In this document: positions 17,530 through 25,425 of the stretch, in pieces
Position numbering within the stretch: the stretch's first letter is position 1
Layout of the letters: each line of letters begins with the position of its first letter
NCBI RefSeq assembly: GCF_016919245.1
Contig: NZ_JAFEJA010000001.1
Span: forward strand, 4,268,001-4,332,000
Length of the DNA stretch: 64,000 nt
Direction of reading: 5' to 3'
Source: Streptomyces zhihengii
GTDB lineage: Bacteria > Actinomycetota > Actinomycetes > Streptomycetales > Streptomycetaceae
Notes under the pieces: model-generated
The model's database searches: none
Told to the model about the DNA's origin: nothing
The model's input: the letters and a program-made list of their open reading frames with translations, nothing else
Position numbers and translations under genes: made by a program

Positions 17530-18987
17530 ATGCGAACCGACACCCCTCGGGGGACCCTTCCGGCCCGGGAGCATCTGCTCGCGGGGACCGCCGGTCCGCC
17601 CGTGCTCGACGTGGTGATCCCCGTCTACAACGAGGAGACCGACCTCGAACCGTGCGTGCTGCGGCTGCACGACCATCTGACGCGCACCTTCCCGTACGGC
17701 TTCCGGATCACCGTCGCCGACAACGCCAGCACCGACCGCACGCCCCGGGTGGCCGCGGCACTCGCGGCGCGCCTGCCCGAGGTCCGGTCGTACCGGCTGG
17801 AGGAGAAGGGCCGCGGCCGGGCGCTGCGCGCCGTCTGGTCGGCGTCGGACGCCCCGGTGCTCGCCTACATGGACGTGGACCTGTCCACCGACCTCAACGC
17901 GCTGCTCCCGCTGGTCGCCCCGCTGATCTCGGCCCACTCCGACCTGGCGATCGGCTCCCGGCTGGCCCGTTCCTCGCGGGTGGTGCGCGGGCCGAAACGG
18001 GAGTTCGTCTCCCGGGCGTACAACCTGATCCTTCGGGGCTCGCTCGCCGCGCGGTTCTCCGACGCGCAGTGCGGGTTCAAGGCGATCCGCGGGGACGTGG
18101 CGGAGCGGCTGCTGCCGATGGTCGAGGACACCGGCTGGTTCTTCGACACGGAGCTGCTGGTGCTCGCCGAGCGGGCCGGGCTGCGGATCCACGAGGTCCC
18201 CGTCGACTGGGTCGACGACCCGCACTCCAGCGTCCACCTCGTGCGCACCGCGACCGACGACCTCAAGGGCGTGTGGCGGGTGGGCCGGGCGCTGGCCGTC
18301 GGCGCGCTGCCGCTGGACCGGCTGGCCCGCCCGTTCGGCGACGACCCGCGCGACCGGGCGCTCCCCGGGGTGCCGCGCGGCCTCGCCCGCCAACTGGTCG
18401 GCTTCTGCGCGGTGGGCGTCCTGTCGACGCTGCTGTACCTGCTGCTCTACTCCGCCTTCCGGACCGGCCTCGGTCCGCAGGCCGCGAACGCGGCGGCGCT
18501 GCTGCTGTCGGCGGTCGCCAACACCGCCGCCAACCGCCGGCTCACCTTCGGGGTGCGCGGCCGCGACCGGGCAGTCCGCCACCAGGCGCAGGGGCTGGTG
18601 GTGTTCGGCATCGGACTGGCGCTCACCAGCGGTTCGCTGGCCGCCCTCGACGCCGCCGCCGGCAACCCCTCCCACGGCACCGAACTGGCCGTGCTGATCG
18701 CGGCGAACCTGGCCGCGACCGTGCTGCGCTTCCTGCTCCTCCGGGCCTGGGTCTTCCCCGAACGGCGCCATGAGCCCGCCCATGAGGCCGGACAGCCGGC
18801 CGGCGCCCCGGCCGTGGCCCCCGCGCTCCGGGCCGCCCCCCTCACCGCCCCCGCTCCCGCAGCCCCCGCCCCGGGGGCCCCCGCCCCCGCAGCCCCGGCG
18901 CCCGCCGTCCGGAACGCCCCCGCCGGGCTGCCCGGCGCGCCGGCCGCCCGGACCGCCGACGAGACGAACCGAGGGATCGCACGATGA
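17530..18987 (+). CDS. GT2 glycosyltransferase fused to a GtrA-type membrane domain
   Basis: A 485-residue fusion. Residues about 25-260 are a family-2 transferase of the dolichol/polyprenyl-phosphate-sugar synthase kind: PVLDVVIPVYNEE, ADNASTDRT, the DxD motif in YMDVDLSTD, and a C-terminal ADTGWFFD-like segment. Residues about 285-415 contain four hydrophobic helices with the GtrA pattern, including AANTAANRRLTF. The tail is Ala/Pro-rich. Such proteins charge a lipid-phosphate carrier with a sugar and help move it across the membrane for use by GT-C enzymes, and the next gene is one. ATG 17530 is preferred; a GTG ten codons earlier is possible. The gene ends in a four-base ATGA overlap with the next. 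Confidence 0.88.
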   Translation: MRTDTPRGTLPAREHLLAGTAGPPVLDVVIPVYNEETDLEPCVLRLHDHLTRTFPYGFRITVADNASTDRTPRVAAALAARLPEVRSYRLEEKGRGRALRAVWSASDAPVLAYMDVDLSTDLNALLPLVAPLISAHSDLAIGSRLARSSRVVRGPKREFVSRAYNLILRGSLAARFSDAQCGFKAIRGDVAERLLPMVEDTGWFFDTELLVLAERAGLRIHEVPVDWVDDPHSSVHLVRTATDDLKGVWRVGRALAVGALPLDRLARPFGDDPRDRALPGVPRGLARQLVGFCAVGVLSTLLYLLLYSAFRTGLGPQAANAAALLLSAVANTAANRRLTFGVRGRDRAVRHQAQGLVVFGIGLALTSGSLAALDAAAGNPSHGTELAVLIAANLAATVLRFLLLRAWVFPERRHEPAHEAGQPAGAPAVAPALRAAPLTAPAPAAPAPGAPAPAAPAPAVRNAPAGLPGAPAARTADETNRGIAR

Positions 18988-21194
18988 CCACCACCAGTCC
19001 GCCCGCCGCCCCGGCCCCGGCGCGCCCGGCCGCGGTCCACCGCCTGTGGCGCGGCCGGGAGTCGGACCCTCGCTGGGTACGCCCCGCCTTCCTCGCGCTG
19101 CTGCTGGTCACCGGGCTCGCCTACCTCTGGAACCTCGGCGCCTCCGGCTACGCCAACTCCTTCTACTCGGCGGCCGTCCAGGCGGGCGGCGAGAGCTGGA
19201 AGGCGTTCTTCTTCGGCTCGTCCGACGCGGCGAACTCCATCACCGTCGACAAGCCCCCGGCCGCCCTGTGGCCGATGGCCCTGTCCGTGCGGCTGTTCGG
19301 CCTCGGCTCCTGGCAGATCCTGCTGCCCGAGGTGCTGATGGGCGTCGCCACGGTGGGCGTCGTGTACGCGGCGGTGCGGCGGCGCTTCACCCCCGCGGCC
19401 GGGCTGATCGCGGGCGCGGTGCTCGCCCTGACGCCGGTCGCCGCGCTGATGTTCCGCTTCAACAACCCGGACGCGCTGCTGGCGCTGCTCATGACCGTGA
19501 CGGTCCACTGCGTGCTGCGCGCCCTGGAGGGGGCGCGTACCGCGTGGCTGGTGTGGGCGGGCGTCGCGGTGGGCCTCGCGTTCCTGACGAAGACGCTCCA
19601 GGCGTTCCTGATCCTGCCGCCGCTGGCGCTGGTGTACGCGGTGTGCGCCCCGACGCCGCTGCGCCGCAGGCTCGGCCAGCTCGCCCTCGCCGGACTGACC
19701 GTCGTGCTCGCCGGCGGCTGGTGGGTGGCGATCGTCGCATGGTGGCCCGCGTCCTCGCGGCCCTGGATCGGCGGCTCCCAGAACAACAGCTTCCTCGAAC
19801 TCACCTTCGGCTACAACGGACTCGGCCGTCTCAACGGCGAGGAGACCGGCAGCGTCGGAGGCGGAGGCGGCGGCCGCGGCGGCGGGGGCTGGGGGGAGAC
19901 CGGCATCGACCGGATGTTCGCCGGGAACATCGGCGGCCAGATCGCCTGGCTGCTGCCCGCGGCACTGCTGCTGCTCCTCGCCGGGCTCGTCCTCACCCGG
20001 CGCGCGGCGCGCACGGACACGGCGCGGGCGGCGTTCCTGGTGTGGGGCGGGGCGCTCCTCGTCACGGCCGGGATCTTCAGCTTCATGGCCGGGATCTTCC
20101 ACGAGTACTACACGGTGGCCCTGGCGCCCTATGTCGCCGCCCTGGTCGGCATGGGCAGCACGATGCTCTGGGAGGAGCGGGCGAAGCCCCTGTGGTCGGC
20201 GGCGCTCGCCGGGACGATCCTGCTGACGGCCTGGTGGTCGTACATCCTGCTGGGCCGCAGCGACGGCTATCTGCCGTGGCTGCGGGTGGCCGTGCCGGCC
20301 GCCGGCATCGCCGCCGCCGTGGGCCTGCTGGTCGCGAGCCGGACGGGCCGGGCGGCGCGTGCGGTGGCCCTCGGCGCGGCGGGGCTGGGCCTCGCGGCGG
20401 CGCTGGCCGGGCCGGCGGCGTACACCGTCACCACGCTCGGCGAGGGCCACGCGGGCTCGATCGTCACGGCCGGTCCCGCGGTGGCGGGCGGCCGGGGCGG
20501 CCCCGGCGGCTTCCCGGGCGGCGGGGGCGACGGCGGCCGGATGCAGCCCCCGGGCGGCGGCCGGGACGGCCAGGGCGGGCCGGGCGGTCCGGGCAACGGC
20601 GCCCCGCCCGCCGGCTTCCCGGGCGGGGGCGGGACGGCGGGCGGCGGCCAGGGGAACGGCGTCCCCGGCGGCGCCGGGGACGGCACCGACGGGAACGGTC
20701 CCGGCGGCAACGGCACCGGCACCGGCTTCCCGGGCGGTGGAGGGACGGGCCGCGGCGGTGGCGGCATGGGCGGCCTGCTGAACGGCGCCGACGTCGACTC
20801 CGAGACCGCCGCCGCGCTCACCGAGAACGCGGACGACTACACCTGGGCCGCCGCAGCGATCGGCTCCCAGAACGCCGCCAGTTACCAACTGGCCACCGAG
20901 GAACCGGTGATGGCGATCGGCGGCTTCAACGGCAGCGACCCCTCCCCGACGCTCGCGCAGTTCAAGCAGTACGTGTCCGACGGCAGGATCCACTGGTTCA
21001 TCGCCGGCGGCGGCACGGGCGGTGCGGGCGCACCCGGCGGGGGTGGCGCGGAGACCGGTGGAACCGGCGCCGGTGGCGGCATGGGCGGCCCCGGAGGCGG
21101 CACCTCCGCGGAGATCTCGGCCTGGGTCCAGGAGACGTTCACCCAGGTCACCGTGGGTGGAGCGACCCTCTACGACCTGACCGACCCGCAATAG
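18984..21194 (+). CDS. GT39/ArnT-like integral membrane glycosyltransferase
   Basis: A 736-residue GT-C fold protein with about a dozen TM helices between residues 30 and 480. The first loop shows ANSFYSAAVQAGGESWKAFFFG and DKPPAALWPMAL, the pattern of the YkcB/ArnT-like PMT-2 family, which transfer sugars from polyprenyl phosphate onto lipids, polymers or proteins outside the membrane. A glycine-rich loop (SVGGGGGGRGGGGW) interrupts the helices. A Gly/Pro-rich low-complexity region of about 90 residues separates the membrane part from a C-terminal extracellular domain of 130 residues. It starts inside the stop of the GT2-GtrA gene (ATGA), so the two are translationally coupled and very likely partners. 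Confidence 0.88.
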   Translation: MTTTSPPAAPAPARPAAVHRLWRGRESDPRWVRPAFLALLLVTGLAYLWNLGASGYANSFYSAAVQAGGESWKAFFFGSSDAANSITVDKPPAALWPMALSVRLFGLGSWQILLPEVLMGVATVGVVYAAVRRRFTPAAGLIAGAVLALTPVAALMFRFNNPDALLALLMTVTVHCVLRALEGARTAWLVWAGVAVGLAFLTKTLQAFLILPPLALVYAVCAPTPLRRRLGQLALAGLTVVLAGGWWVAIVAWWPASSRPWIGGSQNNSFLELTFGYNGLGRLNGEETGSVGGGGGGRGGGGWGETGIDRMFAGNIGGQIAWLLPAALLLLLAGLVLTRRAARTDTARAAFLVWGGALLVTAGIFSFMAGIFHEYYTVALAPYVAALVGMGSTMLWEERAKPLWSAALAGTILLTAWWSYILLGRSDGYLPWLRVAVPAAGIAAAVGLLVASRTGRAARAVALGAAGLGLAAALAGPAAYTVTTLGEGHAGSIVTAGPAVAGGRGGPGGFPGGGGDGGRMQPPGGGRDGQGGPGGPGNGAPPAGFPGGGGTAGGGQGNGVPGGAGDGTDGNGPGGNGTGTGFPGGGGTGRGGGGMGGLLNGADVDSETAAALTENADDYTWAAAAIGSQNAASYQLATEEPVMAIGGFNGSDPSPTLAQFKQYVSDGRIHWFIAGGGTGGAGAPGGGGAETGGTGAGGGMGGPGGGTSAEISAWVQETFTQVTVGGATLYDLTDPQ

Positions 21195-21215
21195 CGCTAT
21201 ACGGCGTACGAGAGT

Positions 21216-21257
21216 CCTTGTACGGTGTAAGAGAACACTCCCTTACACCGTACAAGG
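21216..21257. promoter_or_regulatory. Large operator in front of the efflux-pump gene
   Basis: Perfect 16-base arms CCTTGTACGGTGTAAG (21216-21231) and its complement (21242-21257) around ten bases. Each arm is itself nearly symmetrical (TTGTAC-G-GTGTAA). The right arm ends in the ribosome site AAGGAG of the pump gene. It is a natural target for the TetR protein encoded downstream. Confidence 0.75.
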
Positions 21258-21264
21258 AGTCCGT

Positions 21265-22803
21265 ATGACGGCGACGACCGCCGCGAACCGCACGGCCCCC
21301 GCGGGCCATCCGCAGCGCTGGCTGATCCTCGGCGTCATCTGCCTCGCCCAGCTCACCGTGCTGCTCGACAACACCGTCCTGTCCGTGGCGATCCCCTCCC
21401 TCACCCGTGAACTGCACGCCTCCACCACCGACATCCAGTGGATGATCAACGCCTACTCGCTGGTGCAGTCCGGCCTGCTGCTCACCGCGGGCAACGCCGC
21501 CGACCGCTACGGCCGCAAGCGGATGCTCGTGGCCGGGCTCGCCGTCTTCGGCGTCGGGTCGCTCGCCGCGGGGCTCGCGGGCACGTCGGCCCAGCTCATC
21601 GCGGCCCGCGCCGGGATGGGCGTCGGCGGGGCGCTCCTGATGACCACCACCCTCGCCGTCGTCGTGCAGATCTTCGACGACACCGAGCGGGTGAAGGCCA
21701 TCGCCCTCTGGTCCACCGTGAGTTCCCTCGGCTTCGCGGCCGGTCCGCTGGTCGGCGGGGTGATGCTGGACCACTTCTGGTGGGGCGCCATCTTCCTGAT
21801 CAACATCCCGGTCGCCGCCGTCGGCCTGTTCGCGGTCGTCGCCCTCGTCCCGGAGTCCCGCAACCCCCAGGGCGACCGCCCCGACCTGCTGGGCGCGCTG
21901 CTCTCCACGGTCGGTATGACGGCCGTCGTCTACGCGATCATCTCCGGTCCCGAGCACGGCTGGAGCTCGGCCGAGGTGCTGGGGGCGGCGGGCGCCGGGC
22001 TGCTGGTGCTCGGCGGCTTCGTGCTCTGGGAGCTGCGCATCCCCTACCCCATGCTGGACATGCACTTCTTCCGCGACCAGCGCTTCATCGGCGCGGTCGC
22101 CGGCGCGGTGCTCGTCGCGTTCGGCATGACCGGGTCGCTGTTCCTGCTCACCCAGCACCTCCAGTTCGTCCTCGGGTACGGCCCGCTGGACGCGGGGCTG
22201 CGCACCGCCCCGCTGGCCCTCACCGTCGTCGCGCTCAATCTGACGGGCGTCGGCGCCCGGCTGGTGGGGAGGCTCGGCACGCCCGCGGTCATCGCCTCCG
22301 GCATGGCGCTGGTCTCGGCGGGACTGGCCGCGATCGCCCTGCTCGGCTCCCACGGCTACGGCGGGATGCTGCTCGGCCTGGTCGTCATGGGCGCGGGCGT
22401 GGCCCTGTCGATGCCCGCGATGGCGAACGCCATCATGAGCGCGATCCCGCCCGAGAAGGCGGGCGTCGGCGCCGGGATCAACGGCACGCTCGCGGAGTTC
22501 GGCAACGGGCTCGGGGTCGCGGTCCTCGGCGCCGTGCTGAACTCCCGCTTCGCCGCGCTCGTTCCCGCGGCGGTCGGTGCGGTGTCCCTCCCGGCGGCGC
22601 TGGCGGGAGCGGACGGCGCCGGGGAACGGTCCCGTATCGAGGAGGCGTTCGCCTCGGGCCTGGAGACGAGCCAGCTGGTCGGGGCGGCCGCGGTGCTGGC
22701 GGGCGGCCTGCTCGCCGCGGCCCTGCTGCGGCGCGCCGAGCGGCCGGCCGCGGGGCACGGGGCGCCGCAGGCTCCCGCAGACGTCACGAAGCCGCGGGCA
22801 TAG
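21265..22803 (+). CDS. DHA2-family MFS drug efflux transporter (14 TM)
   Basis: A 512-residue proton-driven exporter. The first helix has the DHA2-type LDNTVLSVAIPSL motif, the loop after TM2 has the MFS motif A (GNAADRYGRKRML), and motif C appears as LGFAAGPLVGGVMLDHFWWGAIFLINIP. Fourteen hydrophobic segments can be counted. Relatives export antibiotics, dyes and other lipophilic cations. The ATG at 21265 has AAGGAG upstream, embedded in a large inverted repeat, so repressor binding should block expression directly. The TetR gene follows 73 bases downstream, which fits a drug-induced pump and repressor pair. Confidence 0.92.
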   Translation: MTATTAANRTAPAGHPQRWLILGVICLAQLTVLLDNTVLSVAIPSLTRELHASTTDIQWMINAYSLVQSGLLLTAGNAADRYGRKRMLVAGLAVFGVGSLAAGLAGTSAQLIAARAGMGVGGALLMTTTLAVVVQIFDDTERVKAIALWSTVSSLGFAAGPLVGGVMLDHFWWGAIFLINIPVAAVGLFAVVALVPESRNPQGDRPDLLGALLSTVGMTAVVYAIISGPEHGWSSAEVLGAAGAGLLVLGGFVLWELRIPYPMLDMHFFRDQRFIGAVAGAVLVAFGMTGSLFLLTQHLQFVLGYGPLDAGLRTAPLALTVVALNLTGVGARLVGRLGTPAVIASGMALVSAGLAAIALLGSHGYGGMLLGLVVMGAGVALSMPAMANAIMSAIPPEKAGVGAGINGTLAEFGNGLGVAVLGAVLNSRFAALVPAAVGAVSLPAALAGADGAGERSRIEEAFASGLETSQLVGAAAVLAGGLLAAALLRRAERPAAGHGAPQAPADVTKPRA

Positions 22804-22876
22804 CATCGAGGCCGGGCGGACCGATGAGTTCCGCCCGGCCCGCCGGACGATCCGGCAGGAACCCAGGAGGTGCGCG

Positions 22877-23665
22877 ATGGTGCCAGCGTCCGACCGCGCG
22901 ACGGACCCCGCGAAGACGAGCGTCTGGCTCGCCGAGGGGCCCGGGCGGGACCGGGGACGCAGGTCCGGCCAGCCGGACGGGCTCGGCCGCGACAAGATCA
23001 TCGAGGCGAGCGTCCGGCTGCTCGACGAGCACGGGGCGCCCAGCTTCTCCATGCGCAAGCTCGCCGCCGAACTCGACGTCACCGCGATGTCGCTCTACTG
23101 GTACGTCGAGACCAAGGACGACCTGCTGGAGCTGGCGCTGGACTCGGTGTTCACCGGACTGCTGCCGCCCGGGCCGCACGATCCGGCGGACTGGCGCGAC
23201 CGGCTGCGCGACCTCGCGCGCACCTACCGCACCCTGCTGGTGCGCCACCCCTGGGTCTCCGGGCTGATCGGCACCTACCTCAACATCGGGCCCCAGTCGC
23301 TGCTCTTCTCCCGGGCCGTGCAGGACGTCGTGCGGGACACCGGCCTCTCCCCGCAGGCCCGGATGGGCGGGACGGCCGCCGTGTTCCAGTTCGTGTACGG
23401 CTTCGGCACGATCGAGGGCCACTTCGTGCAGCGCTGCGCCGCCGCCGGCCTCAGCCAGGACGAGTACTTCCGCCGGGCGATGGGGACGATCGACGAACGG
23501 CCCGAGCTGAGCCGGGAGTTCGAGCAGGCCACCGAGCTCATGGAGGCCCGCGGCGGAGGCACCGTCGAGGAGATGCGCGAACGGGATTTCGCCGTCGCGC
23601 TCGACCTGCTGGTGGCGGGCATCGAGGCGATGGTGGCCCGCCAGGATTCCGGCGACGGCTCCTGA
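22877..23665 (+). CDS. TetR-family repressor (TetR_C type), probable regulator of the pump
   Basis: A 262-residue regulator. The N-terminal helix-turn-helix is RDKIIEASVRLLDEHGAPSFSMRKLAAELDVTAMSLYWYVETKDDLLELALD, a canonical TetR head after a 38-residue charged leader. The C-terminal ligand domain resembles the classic tetracycline-repressor C-domain (FVYGFGTIEGHF, then DERPELSREFEQATELM). The CAGGAGG ribosome site six bases before ATG 22877 fixes the start, although the frame is open for another 100 codons. It lies directly after the pump gene and is the obvious candidate to bind the 21216-21257 repeat. Confidence 0.9.
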   Translation: MVPASDRATDPAKTSVWLAEGPGRDRGRRSGQPDGLGRDKIIEASVRLLDEHGAPSFSMRKLAAELDVTAMSLYWYVETKDDLLELALDSVFTGLLPPGPHDPADWRDRLRDLARTYRTLLVRHPWVSGLIGTYLNIGPQSLLFSRAVQDVVRDTGLSPQARMGGTAAVFQFVYGFGTIEGHFVQRCAAAGLSQDEYFRRAMGTIDERPELSREFEQATELMEARGGGTVEEMRERDFAVALDLLVAGIEAMVARQDSGDGS

Positions 23666-23671
23666 GAAACG

Positions 23672-23783
23672 GACCGTACGACGCGGACCGTACGACGCGG
23701 ACCGTACGACGCGGGCCGTACGACGCGGGCCGTACGACGCGGGCCGTACGACGCGGGCCTGACGGCGCGGGCCTGACGGCGCC
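23672..23783. repeat. 14-base tandem repeat, eight units
   Basis: Exact period of 14. Three units read GACCGTACGACGCG, the next three GGCCGTACGACGCG, and the last two are diverged (GGCCTGACGGCGCS). The array begins seven bases after the TetR stop. Each unit contains the palindrome CGTACG. The rest of the gap to 23914 is GC-rich and has no gene. Confidence 0.85.
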
Positions 23784-23914
23784 CGGCGGGAGGCGCCCGG
23801 CGGAGGCGCGGCCCGGACGGTGCGGACGCGTCGGCGCCCGGCGGGAGGCGCGGGCCCGGGCGATGCGGCGACGGGGGCCCGGACGGTGCGGGGCCGGCGG
23901 CCCCGCACCGCGTG

Positions 23915-24382
23915 CTAGTCCTGCGCGAGCCGGGCCGGGAAGCCGCCGGTCGCGATCGGGCCCCAGCGCACCGGGGTGATCCTGATGATCGACTTCCCCT
24001 GCTCGACCATCGCCGTGCGGTACTCGTCCCAGTCCGGGTGCTCCCCGGAGATGTTGCGGAAGTACTCGACCAGCGGTTCCACCGAGGCGGGGGAGTCGAT
24101 CACCTCGGCCGTGCCGTCGATCTGCACCCAGGGCCCGTTCCAGTCGTCGGAGAGGACGACCACGCTCACCCGCTCGTCCCGCCGGGCGTTGCGGGTCTTG
24201 GCGCGTTCCGGATACGTCGAGACGACCACCCGCCCCGCATCGTCGACCCCGCACGTCAGCGGCGACGCCTGCGGTGACCCGTCGGAGCGGCGGGTCAGCA
24301 GCAGCGCGCGGTGGCGGGGGCGTACGAAGTCGAGCAACTGGTCCAGGTCCACCGTGGTGTTGGTGGCGATGTGGCGTGCCAT
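23915..24382 (-). CDS. F420-dependent PPOX-class (split beta-barrel) enzyme
   Basis: A 155-residue protein of the pyridoxamine-phosphate-oxidase-like fold. Visible pattern: LLDFVRPRHRALLLTRRSDGSPQASPLTCGVDDAGRVVVSTYPERAKTRNARRDERVSVVVLSD, typical of the small actinobacterial family that binds deazaflavin F420 or FMN (Rv1155-like). Later KSIIRITPVRWG is also typical. The substrate is unknown; relatives reduce biliverdin, quinones or other small molecules. I start at ATG 24382, with AGGG eight bases upstream, rather than at the GTG three codons earlier. It follows the YceI gene with a 28-base gap on the same strand. Confidence 0.85.
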   Translation of the reverse strand: MARHIATNTTVDLDQLLDFVRPRHRALLLTRRSDGSPQASPLTCGVDDAGRVVVSTYPERAKTRNARRDERVSVVVLSDDWNGPWVQIDGTAEVIDSPASVEPLVEYFRNISGEHPDWDEYRTAMVEQGKSIIRITPVRWGPIATGGFPARLAQD

Positions 24383-24410
24383 GCCCGGCACCCTACGCGA
24401 GGCGGGGGCG

Positions 24411-25226
24411 TCAGCCGGGGAGCCGGTCGCCCTGCACCGCCTGGATGTCGAGCTCCACCCGCAGGGTCGTGCCGACGGCCGAGACCCCCGCCTGGACGAC
24501 CTGGTTCCAGTTCATCGCGAAGTCCGCGCGGTGCAGTTCGGCCGTCGCGCGGAAGGCGGCCCGCACTCCGCCCCAGGGGTCGGCTCCGGTGCCGAGGCAG
24601 ACGAGGTCGAGGGGGACCGGACGCACCACGCCGCGCAGCGAGAGCTCGCCCGCCACCGTCCACCGGTCGGGGCCGGCCGCCGTCACGCCGGTGGAGACGT
24701 AGGCGATCTCCGGGAAGCGTTCGGCGTCCAGGAAGTCGGGGGAGCGCAGATGCTTGTCCCGCAGCTCGTTGCCGGTGTCCACGGAGCCGGCGGCGATCAC
24801 CGCCGAGACCCGTGAGCGCTCGGGCTCGGGCGCGATCTCGATCGTCCCGCCGAACGAGGTGAAGCGTCCCCGCACGCTGGAGATGCCCAGGTGCTGGGCG
24901 ACCGCGGCCACCGAGGAGTGCGCCGGGTCGAGCGTCCAGACGCCGGGCGGCGGGAGCTCGGCCCCGCCCTGGCGGGCGAGCACCACGGTGCCGGCGTCCA
25001 CCCGGCCGCTCGCGGTGACGAGGGCGGTCGAGGCGGCCGGCGCGTAGCCGAGCGCGGTCACGATCACCGTGTACGCGCCCGGGGGCAGGTCCGCCGGGTC
25101 GGCGACGGTGCCGTCCTCGCCGGCCCGCGCCCGCAGCACCTGGGTGCCGGTCGTGTCGGTGACGGTGACGACGGCGTGCTGGACCGCCCAGCCGTCCCTG
25201 GTCCTCACCTGTGCGCGAAGTGCCAT
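24411..25226 (-). CDS. YceI-family protein with N-terminal carboxypeptidase-regulatory-like domain
   Basis: A 271-residue two-domain protein. Residues about 1-88 form a transthyretin/carboxypeptidase-regulatory-like beta sandwich (GWAVQHAVVTVTDTTGTQV, then LPPGAYTVIVTALGYAPA). Residues 95-271 are a YceI lipocalin-like barrel (GVWTLDPAHSSVAAVAQHLGISSVRGRF, later SPDFLDAERFPEIAYVST and GELSLRGVVRPVPL). YceI proteins bind isoprenoid or other lipophilic molecules. It has no signal peptide, unlike most Gram-negative members. The same regulatory-like domain occurs three times at the end of the neighbouring MFS pump, which suggests a functional link. ATG 25226 is the only sensible start. Confidence 0.85.
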   Translation of the reverse strand: MALRAQVRTRDGWAVQHAVVTVTDTTGTQVLRARAGEDGTVADPADLPPGAYTVIVTALGYAPAASTALVTASGRVDAGTVVLARQGGAELPPPGVWTLDPAHSSVAAVAQHLGISSVRGRFTSFGGTIEIAPEPERSRVSAVIAAGSVDTGNELRDKHLRSPDFLDAERFPEIAYVSTGVTAAGPDRWTVAGELSLRGVVRPVPLDLVCLGTGADPWGGVRAAFRATAELHRADFAMNWNQVVQAGVSAVGTTLRVELDIQAVQGDRLPG

Positions 25227-25425
25227 GTCTCATCCCGTTTCCCGGCCCCGCCTCCCGCGGGGCCGTACGTGTTCGGGCCCCGGGCGGGAGCGGCCGGCCG
25301 TCCCCTGCCTGCCGCCCCGCGTCCGGGGCCCGTCTCCGCCGGGCCGGCCGCTCGCCTCCGCTGGGGACGAGCGGCTTCCCGGGGTCCTTCGGGGCGGCCC
25401 CGCCACGGGCGGGGCGCCCCGGGTC

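Noticed and set aside
23672..23783. CRISPR-like array
   Set aside because: The period is 14 bases with no unique spacers and no cas genes nearby; it is a simple tandem repeat.
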